A stretch of DNA of 64,000 nt, taken from Hyalangium gracile. Lineage in GTDB: Bacteria > Myxococcota > Myxococcia > Myxococcales > Myxococcaceae. Below, piece after piece: positions 44,554-53,898 of this stretch (positions within the stretch are counted from its first letter, which is position 1; the number at the start of each line of letters is the position of its first letter). The DNA lies in NCBI RefSeq assembly GCF_020103725.1, contig NZ_JAHXBG010000012.1, forward strand, positions 275,664-339,663. The letters run 5' to 3'. The translations under genes were made by a program, and so were the position numbers. The notes under the pieces were generated by a model. The model made no database searches. It was not told where the DNA came from and saw nothing but the letters and a program-made list of their open reading frames with translations.

Positions 44554-44925
44554 TCATGCCGACATCACGACGGCCATGCGGTGGAGGAGCTGGAAGTAGC
44601 CCTGCGCTGTCCACACCGTCAAGAAGAGCGCCCCCCTCCAGGTGGGCCTTCGAAACCACCGCCAGACGGAAAAGAAATAGACCGGCCAGAACACCAGGCC
44701 CCCGATGAAGAATGCCCACCTGAGCCCGGGCACCGTGACACTGAAGCCTCCGACTGTGACCAGAAGCGGAGACAGCATGAGAGCCCCAAGTATCTTGCTC
44801 CCAGGGCTCTCGAGTCCCCCGACGAGGTCTCCAATCAAGCCGACCACGACCCCCAAGAGCGTGCAGAGGGTCGCAATGAGGACTCGCATGCTCTTGGTGG
44901 GATTCAGGCCAGGGGACGCGTTCAT
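44554..44925 (-). CDS. small integral membrane protein
   Basis: 123 residues (ATG 44925; Met13 is an alternative start). Four hydrophobic segments: VLIATLCTLLGVVVGLIGDL, LGALMLSPLLVTVGGFSV, WAFFIGGLVFWPVYFF and GALFLTVWTAQGYFQLL. There is no known domain, and no partner gene is evident. Confidence 0.6.
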   Translation of the reverse strand: MNASPGLNPTKSMRVLIATLCTLLGVVVGLIGDLVGGLESPGSKILGALMLSPLLVTVGGFSVTVPGLRWAFFIGGLVFWPVYFFSVWRWFRRPTWRGALFLTVWTAQGYFQLLHRMAVVMSA

Positions 44926-44976
44926 GGGATGCTCGGGTGCATGCGGCTCCGCCGATAACCCTGGCGGGAGGAGGGC

Positions 44977-45126
44977 TCACGCGCAAGCCCCTTTACCACC
45001 CTCGCCTGGCGCCGAGGGCAAGCTGCCGAAGAGGAGCTCGTAGGCAATCACGTGCTGGAACCCGACCTGGGCCATGAAGGAGTCGTAGTCATGGACGGGC
45101 ATGAAGGGATTGAAGAAGCACGGCAC
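44977..45126 (-). pseudogene. C-terminal remnant of an unknown protein
   Basis: A 50-codon minus-strand frame reads VPCFFNPFMPVHDYDSFMAQ, then VGFQHVIAYELLFGSLPS to a stop at 44977, clearly protein-like (aromatic-rich, non-shadow composition). Upstream sequence is unrelated, so only the tail remains. The rest of 44926-45312 has no gene; a plus-strand tail ending DISDEGVRCTMELPPE near 45290 may be another fragment. Confidence 0.35.
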
Positions 45127-45312
45127 CTCGGAGCAGCGCGAGCGTGCCGAGGCGCTCGCCCAGGTGGACCGGGTGCGCAGGGTGCTTGTCGCCGAGATCC
45201 AGCCTGGATGCCCGGACGCAGCTCGACATCAGCGACGAGGGCGTCCGCTGCACGATGGAGCTTCCGCCCGAAAAGGCCCCGAGCCCCTGAGCGCCACCAC
45301 CCCGTAGTGGCC

Positions 45313-46551
45313 CTAAGTGGGGAAGAGCCAGCCGGTCAGGAGGCTGGAGGCCGTGGCGACCGCGCCGCCCACGAAGTTGGCCCCGGGGAGGGGAAGCGCC
45401 GCGATGATGGACCCCGCGGCGGTGATGGTGTCGCCCACCTTCTTCCCGGTGCTGGCATTGGGATTGGACCAGCTCTTGACGGCCTGCGCGGTATCGAGCG
45501 CGGCAATGGCCACGTTCGCTCCCGGCACGAAGCGTCCCGCTGCCTTGGCGACGCTGGGGGGCACCACCTTGGGCAGGTACTTGCCGGCGTCCTCGATGAG
45601 CTGACCTCCCGTTGCCACGAGGGTCGCCGCGTGCTTCGCGACCTGGCTGCCGCTGTTCACCGCGCCAGCGATGTCACCCCGCTTCAGACTGTCCACGGTG
45701 TCGCCCGCCTGGCGAGGCGCATTCGTGAGCGCGTTGGCCGCCGAGAAGAGGAACCCCGCGCCGTTCAACGCCGCCCCCCCACGCTCTACCCCCTCTCTGA
45801 GCCTGTCGGGAGGCGTCGGCATGTTGGGACCCGAGCCCGTCAGGGCCCTGAACTTCCGCTCGCCGTCGACGGTCTCGACGCCCGGGCCGCTGGGAATGGT
45901 GTTCCTGCCGCTGTCTACCTCCTTACCGGTACCGGTGCGTGAGCCGTCGGGTCCATTCAGGCGCACTCCCTCCTTCGGAACGAAGAGGTGAACGGTCCTG
46001 TTCTGGTAACGGGCCAGGTTTCCTTTCACGGTGTAGTTCCTGGGATTCACGTCGAGATCAGAGAAGGTCTTCCCGACCTTCTTCTCGAGATCTGCCCGCC
46101 AGGCATCGAACTGAGCCTTCAGAGGACCGCGGGCAACCTCCAGATTCGTGGACACGACGTGCTGAGGGAGCTTGCGGAGATTGGGCGTAAGTCCCGCCTT
46201 GCCCGTCAGGGTGCCCCAGGACTTCGTGCTCGCCGTGAAGGCATCCCCGATGCCCCTGCTGAGCGGGTAGAGGGTCGGGGTGTATTCTGGCGCTTTCGCG
46301 GTGGCCACTCGCCCTGGCGGGGGACGACGCAGCGGCGCGGGGGCGGCGGCGAAGGAATCAACGGCGTTCCTGAGCGGGGCGCGGGACGGGGCGGGTGTTC
46401 GCACCTTCGCGGAGGAGAGCTTCAGCCCGCTCGCCACCTTGGCCCGGGAGACGGCCGCGGTGACCACTGGCTGTGGCGGAGGAGGGGGCCGCAGCGGCGG
46501 GGGAGGAGGCGGCGGGGGAGGTAGCCTCTTCGAGATCGGCGCGGGTGCCAT
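45313..46551 (-). CDS. proline-rich protein with Ala/Gly-rich hydrophobic C-terminus
   Basis: 412 residues. The first ~30 residues are a poly-Pro segment (RLPPPPPPPPPLRPPPPP), with basic Ala-rich sequence to about 90. A central globular region (SWGTLTGKAGLTPNLRKLPQ, FDAWRADLEKKVGKTFSDLD, NRTVHLFVPKEG) follows, then Gly/Ala-rich amphipathic helices (AALNGAGFLFSAANAL, AAGRFVPGANVAIAALD, GGAVATASSLLTGW). No signal peptide. The composition resembles secreted or pore-type effectors. It is divergent from the quad-AAA operon across 196 bp, so co-regulation is possible. Function unknown. Confidence 0.6.
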   Translation of the reverse strand: MAPAPISKRLPPPPPPPPPLRPPPPPQPVVTAAVSRAKVASGLKLSSAKVRTPAPSRAPLRNAVDSFAAAPAPLRRPPPGRVATAKAPEYTPTLYPLSRGIGDAFTASTKSWGTLTGKAGLTPNLRKLPQHVVSTNLEVARGPLKAQFDAWRADLEKKVGKTFSDLDVNPRNYTVKGNLARYQNRTVHLFVPKEGVRLNGPDGSRTGTGKEVDSGRNTIPSGPGVETVDGERKFRALTGSGPNMPTPPDRLREGVERGGAALNGAGFLFSAANALTNAPRQAGDTVDSLKRGDIAGAVNSGSQVAKHAATLVATGGQLIEDAGKYLPKVVPPSVAKAAGRFVPGANVAIAALDTAQAVKSWSNPNASTGKKVGDTITAAGSIIAALPLPGANFVGGAVATASSLLTGWLFPT

Positions 46552-46747
46552 GTGGGGTCTCCGGTGAGGGGGAGGGGGCGGAGGTCATTACGCGCATGCC
46601 CGCAATTGGGTTACATGCCCTCGGCTACAGCGATGCGGTGGCGACCACGGGCTCCTGGAGCGGCGGTCCCCTTCCGATGCTTCCGATGCTCCCGAGGGAT
46701 GGTGGTATCGTCCCGTCACCACATTCCTACTGGGCGCTTAGAGACGC

Positions 46748-47467
46748 ATGACCAACAATGCTTCCGACGCACAGGAGCACCCGCAGCGCAGTGCCCCGGA
46801 CCAGCCGAGCACCCGCAGCGCCGCGCAACACCCGTCCGTCGAGCCCCCGCGACAGGTGGAGCAGCCCGCGCAGGGCTGGCAGGAGCCCAACCCCTTCATG
46901 CTCCTGCTGAGCAAGGCGGTCCCCGTGCTCGTCGCGCTGGTCGCCCTGGGTCTGCTCGTCCGGGTCGACAAGAAGCACGAGGAGATCGCCAACAAGCAGA
47001 GCGCCTCCTCCTTCTCCCAGCCGAAGGGCAGCGCCTCGGCGGGCACTGGCTCCGCCGGAACCCAGGCCACCGGTCTCACCTCGGGGGTGAAGGCCATGAC
47101 GGCGGGCACCATCATCGCCTCGTTCGATGCCATCGCCGAAGGCAGGGACTACACGCTCCAGGCCCCGACCGGGACTTCCGAGCTCGAGATCAAGGTCTGG
47201 GACTACGCCGCCGAGGACGGAGATGTCATCCAGCTCCGGGTGAACGGGCAGATCGCCAGCCAGCCCCTCTCGCTCATGCACGCGCCCATCTCGGTGAAGG
47301 TCCCCGTCGGAAAGCTGGAGGTGCTCGGCCTGCGCGACGGCGGCGGTGGCATCACCTACGCCATCAACTTCCCGGCCATCAGCACCAGCATCACCAACAG
47401 CACCCGGCCTGAGTCCTTGAACCAGTACCACTTCGAGGCTCCGGGGCAGACCGGGGCACGGCCATGA
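46748..47467 (+). CDS. single-pass membrane protein, first gene of the quad-AAA operon
   Basis: 239 residues. A Gln/Pro-rich cytoplasmic N-terminus (1-50), one membrane segment (LLLSKAVPVLVALVALGLLV, about 52-72), a Ser/Gly linker, then a beta-rich extracytoplasmic domain (IIASFDAIAEGRDYTLQAPT, IKVWDYAAEDGDVIQLRVNG) ending in an N/S/T-rich tail. The stop overlaps the AAA gene start (ATGA), indicating a shared complex. No known family. Confidence 0.7.
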   Translation: MTNNASDAQEHPQRSAPDQPSTRSAAQHPSVEPPRQVEQPAQGWQEPNPFMLLLSKAVPVLVALVALGLLVRVDKKHEEIANKQSASSFSQPKGSASAGTGSAGTQATGLTSGVKAMTAGTIIASFDAIAEGRDYTLQAPTGTSELEIKVWDYAAEDGDVIQLRVNGQIASQPLSLMHAPISVKVPVGKLEVLGLRDGGGGITYAINFPAISTSITNSTRPESLNQYHFEAPGQTGARP

Positions 47468-50400
47468 GCTCCCTCCCCTGGTCACGCCGCCTTTTCCCCG
47501 AGCTGCAGCTCCTCGACATCCTGACCGGGAAGACTCCCGTCCCGCAGGAGCTGCCCCAGCGCCAGGCGGCCTCGCTCCAGGCGGGAGCGACCCCGAACGG
47601 CCAGCTGATGGCGGCCGCTCCGGCGCGCTCCTCCATCGCGCCCACCCCCCAGAAGCTCGAGGCCCCGCCTCCCCCCGCGCTGGAAGGGGGAAAGCTCGAC
47701 AAGAAGCTGGCCGCGGTGCGCGACGCGCTGGCACGGCGGCTCGAGCACCAGCCGGAGACGGTGGAGTCGATGCTGGCCGCCATCGGCCGGTGGCTCATGG
47801 GAGGCATCGCGCCCGACAAGCCCGCGGGCATCCTGCTCCTGGGGGGCGTCGCCGGGTGTGGCAAGAGCCACGCCGCCACCGCCTTCGTGCAGGCGCTCGC
47901 GGAGGCTGGACTCGCGGCGTCCCCTGAGTACGAGGAGATCGAGCTCTCCGACTACGCCTCCGCGGACGGACACACGCGGCTCTTCGAGGAGCGGCTGCTG
48001 CCCCTGGTCGTCCAGGGCAACCGGCGCGTCTACGTCTTCAACCGCGTCGAGACCGTCTCCGCCTCGGTGCTCGCCTTCCTGCAGCCGCTGGTCACCTCGG
48101 GAGAGGCCTGGCTCGGAGGCAACCGCCTCAGCCTCGACAACTGCTTCATCTTGTTCATGACCTCCGCGGGGTGCTCGCCCACGCCCGAGCCGGGCGTCAT
48201 CCCCTCCGCGCTCAAGGACCGCATCGGCTCCCGCTTCTGGGAGACGGTCACCGATACGATCCTCCTCTCCGCGCCGACTCCGGAGCGCCTGCGGCACATT
48301 GCCCGGGCCAAGGCCACGGAGTTCACCCAGCAGTTCCAGGCGCGCACCCGCATCGGGCTCTCCTTCTCGGACGCGGCGCTCTCCGCCATCGCCTCCGAGG
48401 CCATGCTGCGCGGCGACTACGGACATGGCGTGGTCGCGACGCTGGAGGACATCCGCGCGCCGGTGGCGGCCCTTGCCGCCCGCGCCGAGCTCGGCAAGGC
48501 CCCCGCCACCGTGGAGCACGGGGAGGGGGGCTTCGTCCTGGTCCAGGGGGCCCAGCACCACAAGGTGGACACCGGGAGCCGCCGTCCGGCCGAGGAGTCT
48601 GGCGCGCTCGCCGAGCTGGACAAGGTGGTGGGGCTCGCGAACGTCAAGTCCTTCGTGCGCACCGTGCAGCGCACGGCGCGGCTCCAGCGCGAGCGGAGCG
48701 CGCAGGGGAGCCGGACGCAGGCCCAGTCCCTGCACATGGTCTTCACCGGCAACCCCGGCACGGGCAAGACGACGGTGGCCCGGCTGGTGGCGCGCGCCCT
48801 GCGCGAGGCGGGCGTGCTCGCCAGCGGGCACCTCGTCGAAGTCACCCGGCAGGACCTCGTGGCTGGCTATGTGGGGCAGACCGCGCCCCAGGTGAAGGCG
48901 CAGGTAGAGCGCGCGCTCGGCGGAGTCCTCTTCATCGACGAGGCCTACACGCTCTCCCGCAACGCGTCCGATCCGTTCGGCCGCGAGGCCATCGACGCCC
49001 TGGTGAAGGCCATGGAGGACCACCGCGACAACCTGCTCGTCGTGGTGGCCGGCTACACCGAGGAGATGCAGCAGTTCCTCGACGCCAACCCGGGCCTCAA
49101 GTCCCGCTTCCCGCACGTGGTCGAGTTCCCGGACTACACGCCCGAGGAGATGCGGCAGATCCTTCAGCGGCTCGCGGCCTCGCAGGGCTACGGCCTCGCC
49201 GAGGGCACCTCCCGCGTCATCGAGGAGGAGCTGACACGGCGGCAGATTCCCGGGCGCAAGGACGGCGGCAACGGCCGGCTCGCGCGCAACCTGCTGGAGG
49301 AGGCCATCCGTCACCAGGCGGAGCGTCTGGCCTCGGAGAAGGACGCGAGCCCTCCGCCGGAGGAGGTGAACCTGCTCCGGCCCGAGGACTTCAAGCCGAC
49401 CCGGGCGGCGGTGTTCGAGCTCGAGGCGGAGCTGGCCAGGGTCGTCGGCCTGGAGCAGGTCAAGCAGATGCTCCGCACGCTGTACAAGCAGGTGATCGCC
49501 GACAAGCGACGCCGTGACGCGGGCATGTCCGCTTCGAGCCGGCAGAGCCTCAACATGCTCTTCCTCGGCAACCCAGGCACGGGGAAGACCACCGTGGCGC
49601 GCCTGGTGGGACGGATGCTCAAGGAGGTGGGCGTCCTCAAGTCGGGGCAGCTCGTCGAGACCGACCGGAGCGGGCTGGTCTCCGCCTACGCCGGGCAGAC
49701 GCCGCAGCAGACGCGCAAGCTCATCGACCGCGCGCTCGGAGGCATCCTCTTCATCGACGAGGCCTATGCGCTCTCCCGCGGGGAGGATCCCCTCGGCAGG
49801 GAGGCCATCGACACCTTGGTGAAGGCCATGGAGGACCACCGGGAGAACCTCGTGGTCATCCTCGCCGGCTATCCGAACGAGATGCGGGAGTTCCTGAAGT
49901 CCAACTCCGGCCTGCGCTCGCGCTTCCCCCTCTCCATCCACTTCCCGGACTACTCGCCGGCCGAGCTCGCGGCCATCGCCGTCAAGGAGGTGAACGGCCG
50001 GGGCTTCCGGCTCGTGGAGGGGATGGAGCCCGAGCTGAGCGAGCTGATCAGCCAGAGCACGGTCCGCAGGGACCCGAACCAGGGCAACGGCCGCTTCGCC
50101 CGCAACCTCATCGAGGAGGCGGTGCGGCGGCAGTCGGCGCGGGTCGCGGACCTGCCCAACCCGAGCCCCGACGAGCTGATCACCCTCACGCGAGAGGACT
50201 TCGGGATGGACGCCAGGAGCCCCGCGTCCGCGCCCGCCATGCAGCGGCTGGAGGAGATCATCGGGCTGGACGAGGTGAAGGACTTCGTGCGCGGCCTGCG
50301 CGCCCAGCTCCTGGTGGATGCCCAGCGCCGCAAGGCCGGTCTGCCGAGCGCTGGAGCCCGGACCCTGCACATGGTGTTCCTCGGCAATCCTGGCACCGGC

Positions 50401-51024
50401 AAGACGACGGTGGCGCGCATCCTGGCGCAGCTCTTCCGGGAGCTCGGGGTGCTGCCCACCGGACAGCTCGTGGAGGTGGATCGCAGCGGGCTCGTCGCCG
50501 GCTACGTGGGGCAGACGGCGCTCAAGACGAGGGAGCGCATCGAAGCCGCCCTGGGCGGAGTCCTCTTCGTGGACGAGGCCTACGCGCTCGTCGCCGACGC
50601 GCAGGACAGCTTCGGGCGCGAGGCGCTCGACACGCTGGTCAAGGCGATGGAGGACCACCGGGATGACCTGCTCGTCATCCTCGCGGGCTACACCGGTGAG
50701 ACCCAGCGGCTGCTGGCCAGCAATCCGGGGCTCAAGTCGCGCTTCCCCAACGTGCTGAGCTTCCGCGACTACACCCCGGACGAGCTGGTGCGCATCGCCC
50801 ACCGGAACCTGGCGCAGCGCGGGATGAGGCTGACCCCGGACGCCGAGGCACGGCTGCTGTCGCTCTGCTCGGCGGTGGCCGGAAGCCGCGATGCCGGCAA
50901 CGGGCGCTTCGTGCGCAACGTGCTGGAGAAGGCGGAGCGCCAGCAGGCGCTGAGGCTCGCCGCGCTGGCCAGCCCCACGCTGGAACAGCTCTCCACGCTG
51001 GTCGCGAGCGACTTCGACGCCTAG
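47464..51024 (+). CDS. giant protein with four AAA+ modules (ClpB-like plus three CbbX/EccA-like)
   Basis: 1186 residues. An N-terminal Pro/Ala-rich part (1-80) is followed by module 1 (about 85-370): divergent Clp-type AAA+ with Walker A GGVAGCGKSHA (about 128). Modules 2-4 are homologous CbbX/SpoVK/EccA-type AAA+ domains with starts near 381, 657 and 930 (VVGLANVKSFV, VVGLEQVKQML, IIGLDEVKDFV), Walker A GNPGTGKTT each (about 429, 702, 974), Walker B LFIDEAY / LFVDEAY, and RFP-type sensor segments. All three keep Walker motifs. CbbX-type ATPases remodel complexes by threading; EccA serves in ESX secretion. Four modules in one chain may build a built-in asymmetric ring. Flanking membrane partners place it at the inner membrane. 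Confidence 0.9.
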   Translation: MSSLPWSRRLFPELQLLDILTGKTPVPQELPQRQAASLQAGATPNGQLMAAAPARSSIAPTPQKLEAPPPPALEGGKLDKKLAAVRDALARRLEHQPETVESMLAAIGRWLMGGIAPDKPAGILLLGGVAGCGKSHAATAFVQALAEAGLAASPEYEEIELSDYASADGHTRLFEERLLPLVVQGNRRVYVFNRVETVSASVLAFLQPLVTSGEAWLGGNRLSLDNCFILFMTSAGCSPTPEPGVIPSALKDRIGSRFWETVTDTILLSAPTPERLRHIARAKATEFTQQFQARTRIGLSFSDAALSAIASEAMLRGDYGHGVVATLEDIRAPVAALAARAELGKAPATVEHGEGGFVLVQGAQHHKVDTGSRRPAEESGALAELDKVVGLANVKSFVRTVQRTARLQRERSAQGSRTQAQSLHMVFTGNPGTGKTTVARLVARALREAGVLASGHLVEVTRQDLVAGYVGQTAPQVKAQVERALGGVLFIDEAYTLSRNASDPFGREAIDALVKAMEDHRDNLLVVVAGYTEEMQQFLDANPGLKSRFPHVVEFPDYTPEEMRQILQRLAASQGYGLAEGTSRVIEEELTRRQIPGRKDGGNGRLARNLLEEAIRHQAERLASEKDASPPPEEVNLLRPEDFKPTRAAVFELEAELARVVGLEQVKQMLRTLYKQVIADKRRRDAGMSASSRQSLNMLFLGNPGTGKTTVARLVGRMLKEVGVLKSGQLVETDRSGLVSAYAGQTPQQTRKLIDRALGGILFIDEAYALSRGEDPLGREAIDTLVKAMEDHRENLVVILAGYPNEMREFLKSNSGLRSRFPLSIHFPDYSPAELAAIAVKEVNGRGFRLVEGMEPELSELISQSTVRRDPNQGNGRFARNLIEEAVRRQSARVADLPNPSPDELITLTREDFGMDARSPASAPAMQRLEEIIGLDEVKDFVRGLRAQLLVDAQRRKAGLPSAGARTLHMVFLGNPGTGKTTVARILAQLFRELGVLPTGQLVEVDRSGLVAGYVGQTALKTRERIEAALGGVLFVDEAYALVADAQDSFGREALDTLVKAMEDHRDDLLVILAGYTGETQRLLASNPGLKSRFPNVLSFRDYTPDELVRIAHRNLAQRGMRLTPDAEARLLSLCSAVAGSRDAGNGRFVRNVLEKAERQQALRLAALASPTLEQLSTLVASDFDA

Positions 51025-51033
51025 GACACCGCG

Positions 51034-51513
51034 ATGAACAAGGCCTTCCGATACATCAATCAATTCCTGACGGTCCTCGGCATCGTCTGCTTCTTCGTGT
51101 TCCTGGCCTGGTCACTCCCCTACATGGCGGTGGCCATCTTCCTGCGGCTGAGGGATCTGGTCTCGATGATCAGGACGCATCAGCCCGTCCCCAACGTCAT
51201 CGAGCTCGCGCTGCTCATCCCGCCGTCGCTGGCCGTGTGGTACGTGTTCTCGAGTCAGTGGCTCGGGCGGTTCTTCGGCCGCATTCCGGTGGTCCGGCCC
51301 GCGATCCTGATGGTGTACGTGCTGTTCGTCGGCACCACCTGGGCGGCGAACCAGATGCAGCGCGGCTTGCGGATGGACACCAGCGGTTATGCCTCGCTCC
51401 TCACCTTCGCGATCGTCATCCTGGTGGGCACTCGGATTGTCATGAGCGTGCTGTTCACGCTCATGCCCGCGACGACGATTGCCCGGCCAGGCAACAGGGG
51501 GACCGGGCGCTGA
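51034..51513 (+). CDS. four-pass membrane protein, last gene of the quad-AAA operon
   Basis: 159 residues, 9 bp after the AAA gene. Four hydrophobic segments (FLTVLGIVCFFVFLAWSLPY, VIELALLIPPSLAVWYVFS, RPAILMVYVLFVGTTWA, LLTFAIVILVGTRIVMSVLF). No known domain. Its position suggests a membrane anchor or channel for the ATPase. Confidence 0.7.
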   Translation: MNKAFRYINQFLTVLGIVCFFVFLAWSLPYMAVAIFLRLRDLVSMIRTHQPVPNVIELALLIPPSLAVWYVFSSQWLGRFFGRIPVVRPAILMVYVLFVGTTWAANQMQRGLRMDTSGYASLLTFAIVILVGTRIVMSVLFTLMPATTIARPGNRGTGR

Positions 51514-51527
51514 CCCCGCGCGGTCTC

Positions 51528-51637
51528 TCAGGCCTGGCCCAGCCGGTCCACGAACCGCACCAGCTCCGCCACCGAGTCCACGCCCAGCTTCTGGATGACA
51601 CGGGCGCGATGCACCTTGATGGTCTTCTCGGGGGTGG
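51528..51637 (-). pseudogene. C-terminal tail of a FixJ/LuxR-type response regulator
   Basis: Minus strand reads PEKTIKVHRARVIQKLGVDS, then VAELVRFVDRLGQA and a stop: the recognition helix and final helix of a FixJ-type HTH. Receiver and most of the HTH are missing; at about 51637 the sequence switches to the kelch gene. Confidence 0.6.
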
Positions 51638-52515
51638 AGCTGGGTCCACGTGAGCGTCTCCAGGCTCAAGGACCACAGGTCGTTCTCATAATTCGTCGGA
51701 CCGAACAGCTCCCCGGCCGGTGTCGAGGGCCCCTGATCCGCCCCGAGCCGGTAGCCGCCGAACACCAGCAACGCGTGGCTGTCGGGATCGTATCCACCGG
51801 CGACCCAGGCCCGAGGGGCTGGCTTTTCGCCGGAAGTGGGGACGAGCCTCCAGCCCGTGTCCTGGTCATAGACGGCGACATCATTGCGAAGGCCGGTGGA
51901 CGTCGTGGCGAAGCGTGGGAGCGTGTTGCCCACCCCCCCCACCGCGTAGATGGACGTCCTCTTGGAAGAGCCCGCCTCCGGCACTTCCACCACCAGGGCG
52001 GAGGAGCGCCGGACGGCGAACGTGTCTCCCAGCGCTTCCGCTGGCACGCTGTGCCAGCGCTGTCCCAGGGTGTCGTAGGTCCACATCTCGGGGAACATCA
52101 GGTCCGAGCCCGTCCGGAACCGGCCCCGCCCGCCCACGATGCTCACGCATTCACCGCACGGGCCGGGCATCAGCAGGGACTCGGCACGCGCGGCGGGCGT
52201 TTCCGGCGTGGTCAGCTTCGTCCACGTGGCCGTGGAGACGTCCAAGGCATGGAAGTCGTTGACGGTGAAGTCGTTGGGGAAGTTCTCACGCTGGCCGCCG
52301 AAGCGATAGACGACCTGGCGGTCACCCTCTGTCCGGGCGAACGAGGCGCTCGCCTCCCAGAGGGCGGGAGGGAGTTCTCCGTGCTGCGGAACAGGCTCCC
52401 AGCGAGGGCTGGCGCAGCGCCGCAGGTCCGCTCCCTTGAAGGGAGCGGCTTCGCAGCCTGGGGATGAGGAGCCACACGCGCTTGCCACAAGCAGGAGCAT
52501 GAGGTGGGCTCCCAC
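51638..52515 (-). pseudogene. kelch-repeat lipoprotein, 3' end replaced
   Basis: GTG start at 52515 gives a lipoprotein signal (LMLLLVASAC). Kelch repeats follow: RQVVYRFGGQRENF, NDFHALDVSTATWTKLT, CVSIVGGRG, EMWTYDTLGQRWHSVP, SIYAVGGVGN, DVAVYDQDTGWRLVP, HALLVFGGYR, DLWSLSLETLTWTQL. After the last strand the frame enters the LuxR-tail sequence and then antisense of the upstream operon, so the natural end is lost. The remaining part could still be translated as a propeller-like surface lipoprotein with a junk tail. Confidence 0.65.
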
Positions 52516-52839
52516 GCGGAGCAGGATCTGGGGTTTCCATGGATTGGTCCGATGCTCGAGAGGTGTACTCCCCGGGAAACTGGGCACTGTCGCAAGCAAT
52601 CCGACCACTGCTTGTGAAAACGGCTTTCCCAAATCACTCACACTGACTCCCTGTGTTGCATTGTGTTGGCTGTATTGGTAGGCACCCCCTCTACACGGCG
52701 CGTCAGGCAATGGATATTGGACCTTGTGCTTACACAGCGGCCGGTTCAGCCCGGGTATCCATAGGTCCAGCACCGCGCAGCCCGGCGTCATCACCTCGGA
52801 ACACTTCTCCGGCCTCGGCGGATGTCTAGAATGGGGGCG
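52516..52839. other. 324-bp intergenic region between divergent genes
   Basis: Lower GC than the surroundings (for example TTGCATTGTGTTGGCTGTAT near 52652-52671), as expected for promoters of the kelch and hydrolase genes. No defined operator, RNA or gene is seen. Confidence 0.4.
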
Positions 52840-53898
52840 ATGCGCTTCCTTTTTGCTGCCTGCGCCGCGTCCCTCCTGCTCGTCATGGCCTGCGCGCGGC
52901 CCGCGAGGGCTCTCGCTGTCCCGCCCCGAGTGCCCTTTGCTCATGCCGACGCGGATGCCCCACGCGTGGTGGGTGAGGCACTCGTCAGTGGGCCAGCCTC
53001 GCGGGAGGCACTCTCTCAGCGCTATCCCCGTCGAGAGCCGGACGCACGGCTCGTCGCCACGCTGGCGGACGTGCTCGCGGACGGAGGGAAGAGGCTCCAC
53101 TGGAGTTCCCGCACGCCGGAGCAGCTCGAGTGCGAGAACGGCACGGTGCGGTTCCTCATCCAGGTCCGTACCCCTCCCCAGTGCGAGGACCGCTCTTGCC
53201 CCGCGGTCGTCTACTTCTCGGGAGGCTGCCCGCAGCCGGGATATCACTGGCGTGCGGAGTTCTTCCTGCGCGCCGGCTTCGTCTTCGCGGAGCCGGCCGT
53301 GCGTGGCGCCTCCTGCGGCGCGGACTGGGCCATGGCTGACGACGGTCCGAGGCGGTTCGAAGCCGCGACGGACCTCGAAGCGGCCAGCCGATGTCTGCGA
53401 GCTCGGCTCTCGCGCCACGGCGACGCGCCGAAGCTGGGGGCGCTCGGCTGGAGCTATGGTGGCAACCAGACCCTGCTGGCGATGACGCGCTTCGCGGGCA
53501 GCTACGATGCGGGTTTCGCCCTGGCGGCGAAGCCGGATCTGCTGTCCTTCTTCTCCCAGGCACCGGCCGAGCTGCGCCGCCGTCGCACGGCCGAGTATGG
53601 AGATCCCGTCACCCAGCCCGAGCTGCTGCGGGCCAACTCACCCATGACGTATGTGGACCGGGTGCGCAGCCCGGTCGCCCTCATGTTGGGAGGACGCGAT
53701 CCCAAGGTCTCGTTGTCGGACGCGGACGCCTTTGTGCGTGCGCTCGAAGCCCGCCAGCAGGATGTCTCACTGATGATCGTGCCCGAGCACGCTCACCTCA
53801 CGGAACGCCCACAGGAGGTGGTGTTCGAGCACGCCCACGTGCTCGCCTTCTTCGCGGATCGGTTCGGCATTCCACTCTCTCCAGCAGTGGGCTATTGA
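52840..53898 (+). CDS. secreted alpha/beta-hydrolase (prolyl-oligopeptidase-like fold)
   Basis: 352 residues from ATG 52840 (ATG 52831 possible). Lipobox-like signal LLLVMACA. Nucleophile elbow GWSYGGN with Ser205, acid Asp287 (LGGRDPKV), and His317 or His319 (PEHAHLTE) form a complete triad. The oxyanion region YFSGGCPQPGYHW and several Cys are consistent with an extracytoplasmic enzyme. Substrate unknown: peptidase S9 or esterase. Confidence 0.85.
   Translation: MRFLFAACAASLLLVMACARPARALAVPPRVPFAHADADAPRVVGEALVSGPASREALSQRYPRREPDARLVATLADVLADGGKRLHWSSRTPEQLECENGTVRFLIQVRTPPQCEDRSCPAVVYFSGGCPQPGYHWRAEFFLRAGFVFAEPAVRGASCGADWAMADDGPRRFEAATDLEAASRCLRARLSRHGDAPKLGALGWSYGGNQTLLAMTRFAGSYDAGFALAAKPDLLSFFSQAPAELRRRRTAEYGDPVTQPELLRANSPMTYVDRVRSPVALMLGGRDPKVSLSDADAFVRALEARQQDVSLMIVPEHAHLTERPQEVVFEHAHVLAFFADRFGIPLSPAVGY

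Noticed and set aside
47482..51063. 1193-codon open frame antisense to the quad-AAA gene
   Set aside because: Composition (Arg/Leu/His/Gly/Val-rich, no motifs) is that of the complementary frame of high-GC DNA; the plus-strand protein has clear AAA+ motifs.
46748..51513. ESX / type VII secretion locus
   Set aside because: EccA-like ATPase modules occur, but there is no FtsK-type EccC, WXG100 protein or mycosin.
51528..52515. A genuine kelch-LuxR fusion protein
   Set aside because: The LuxR tail is in a different frame from the kelch part, so it cannot be one product.
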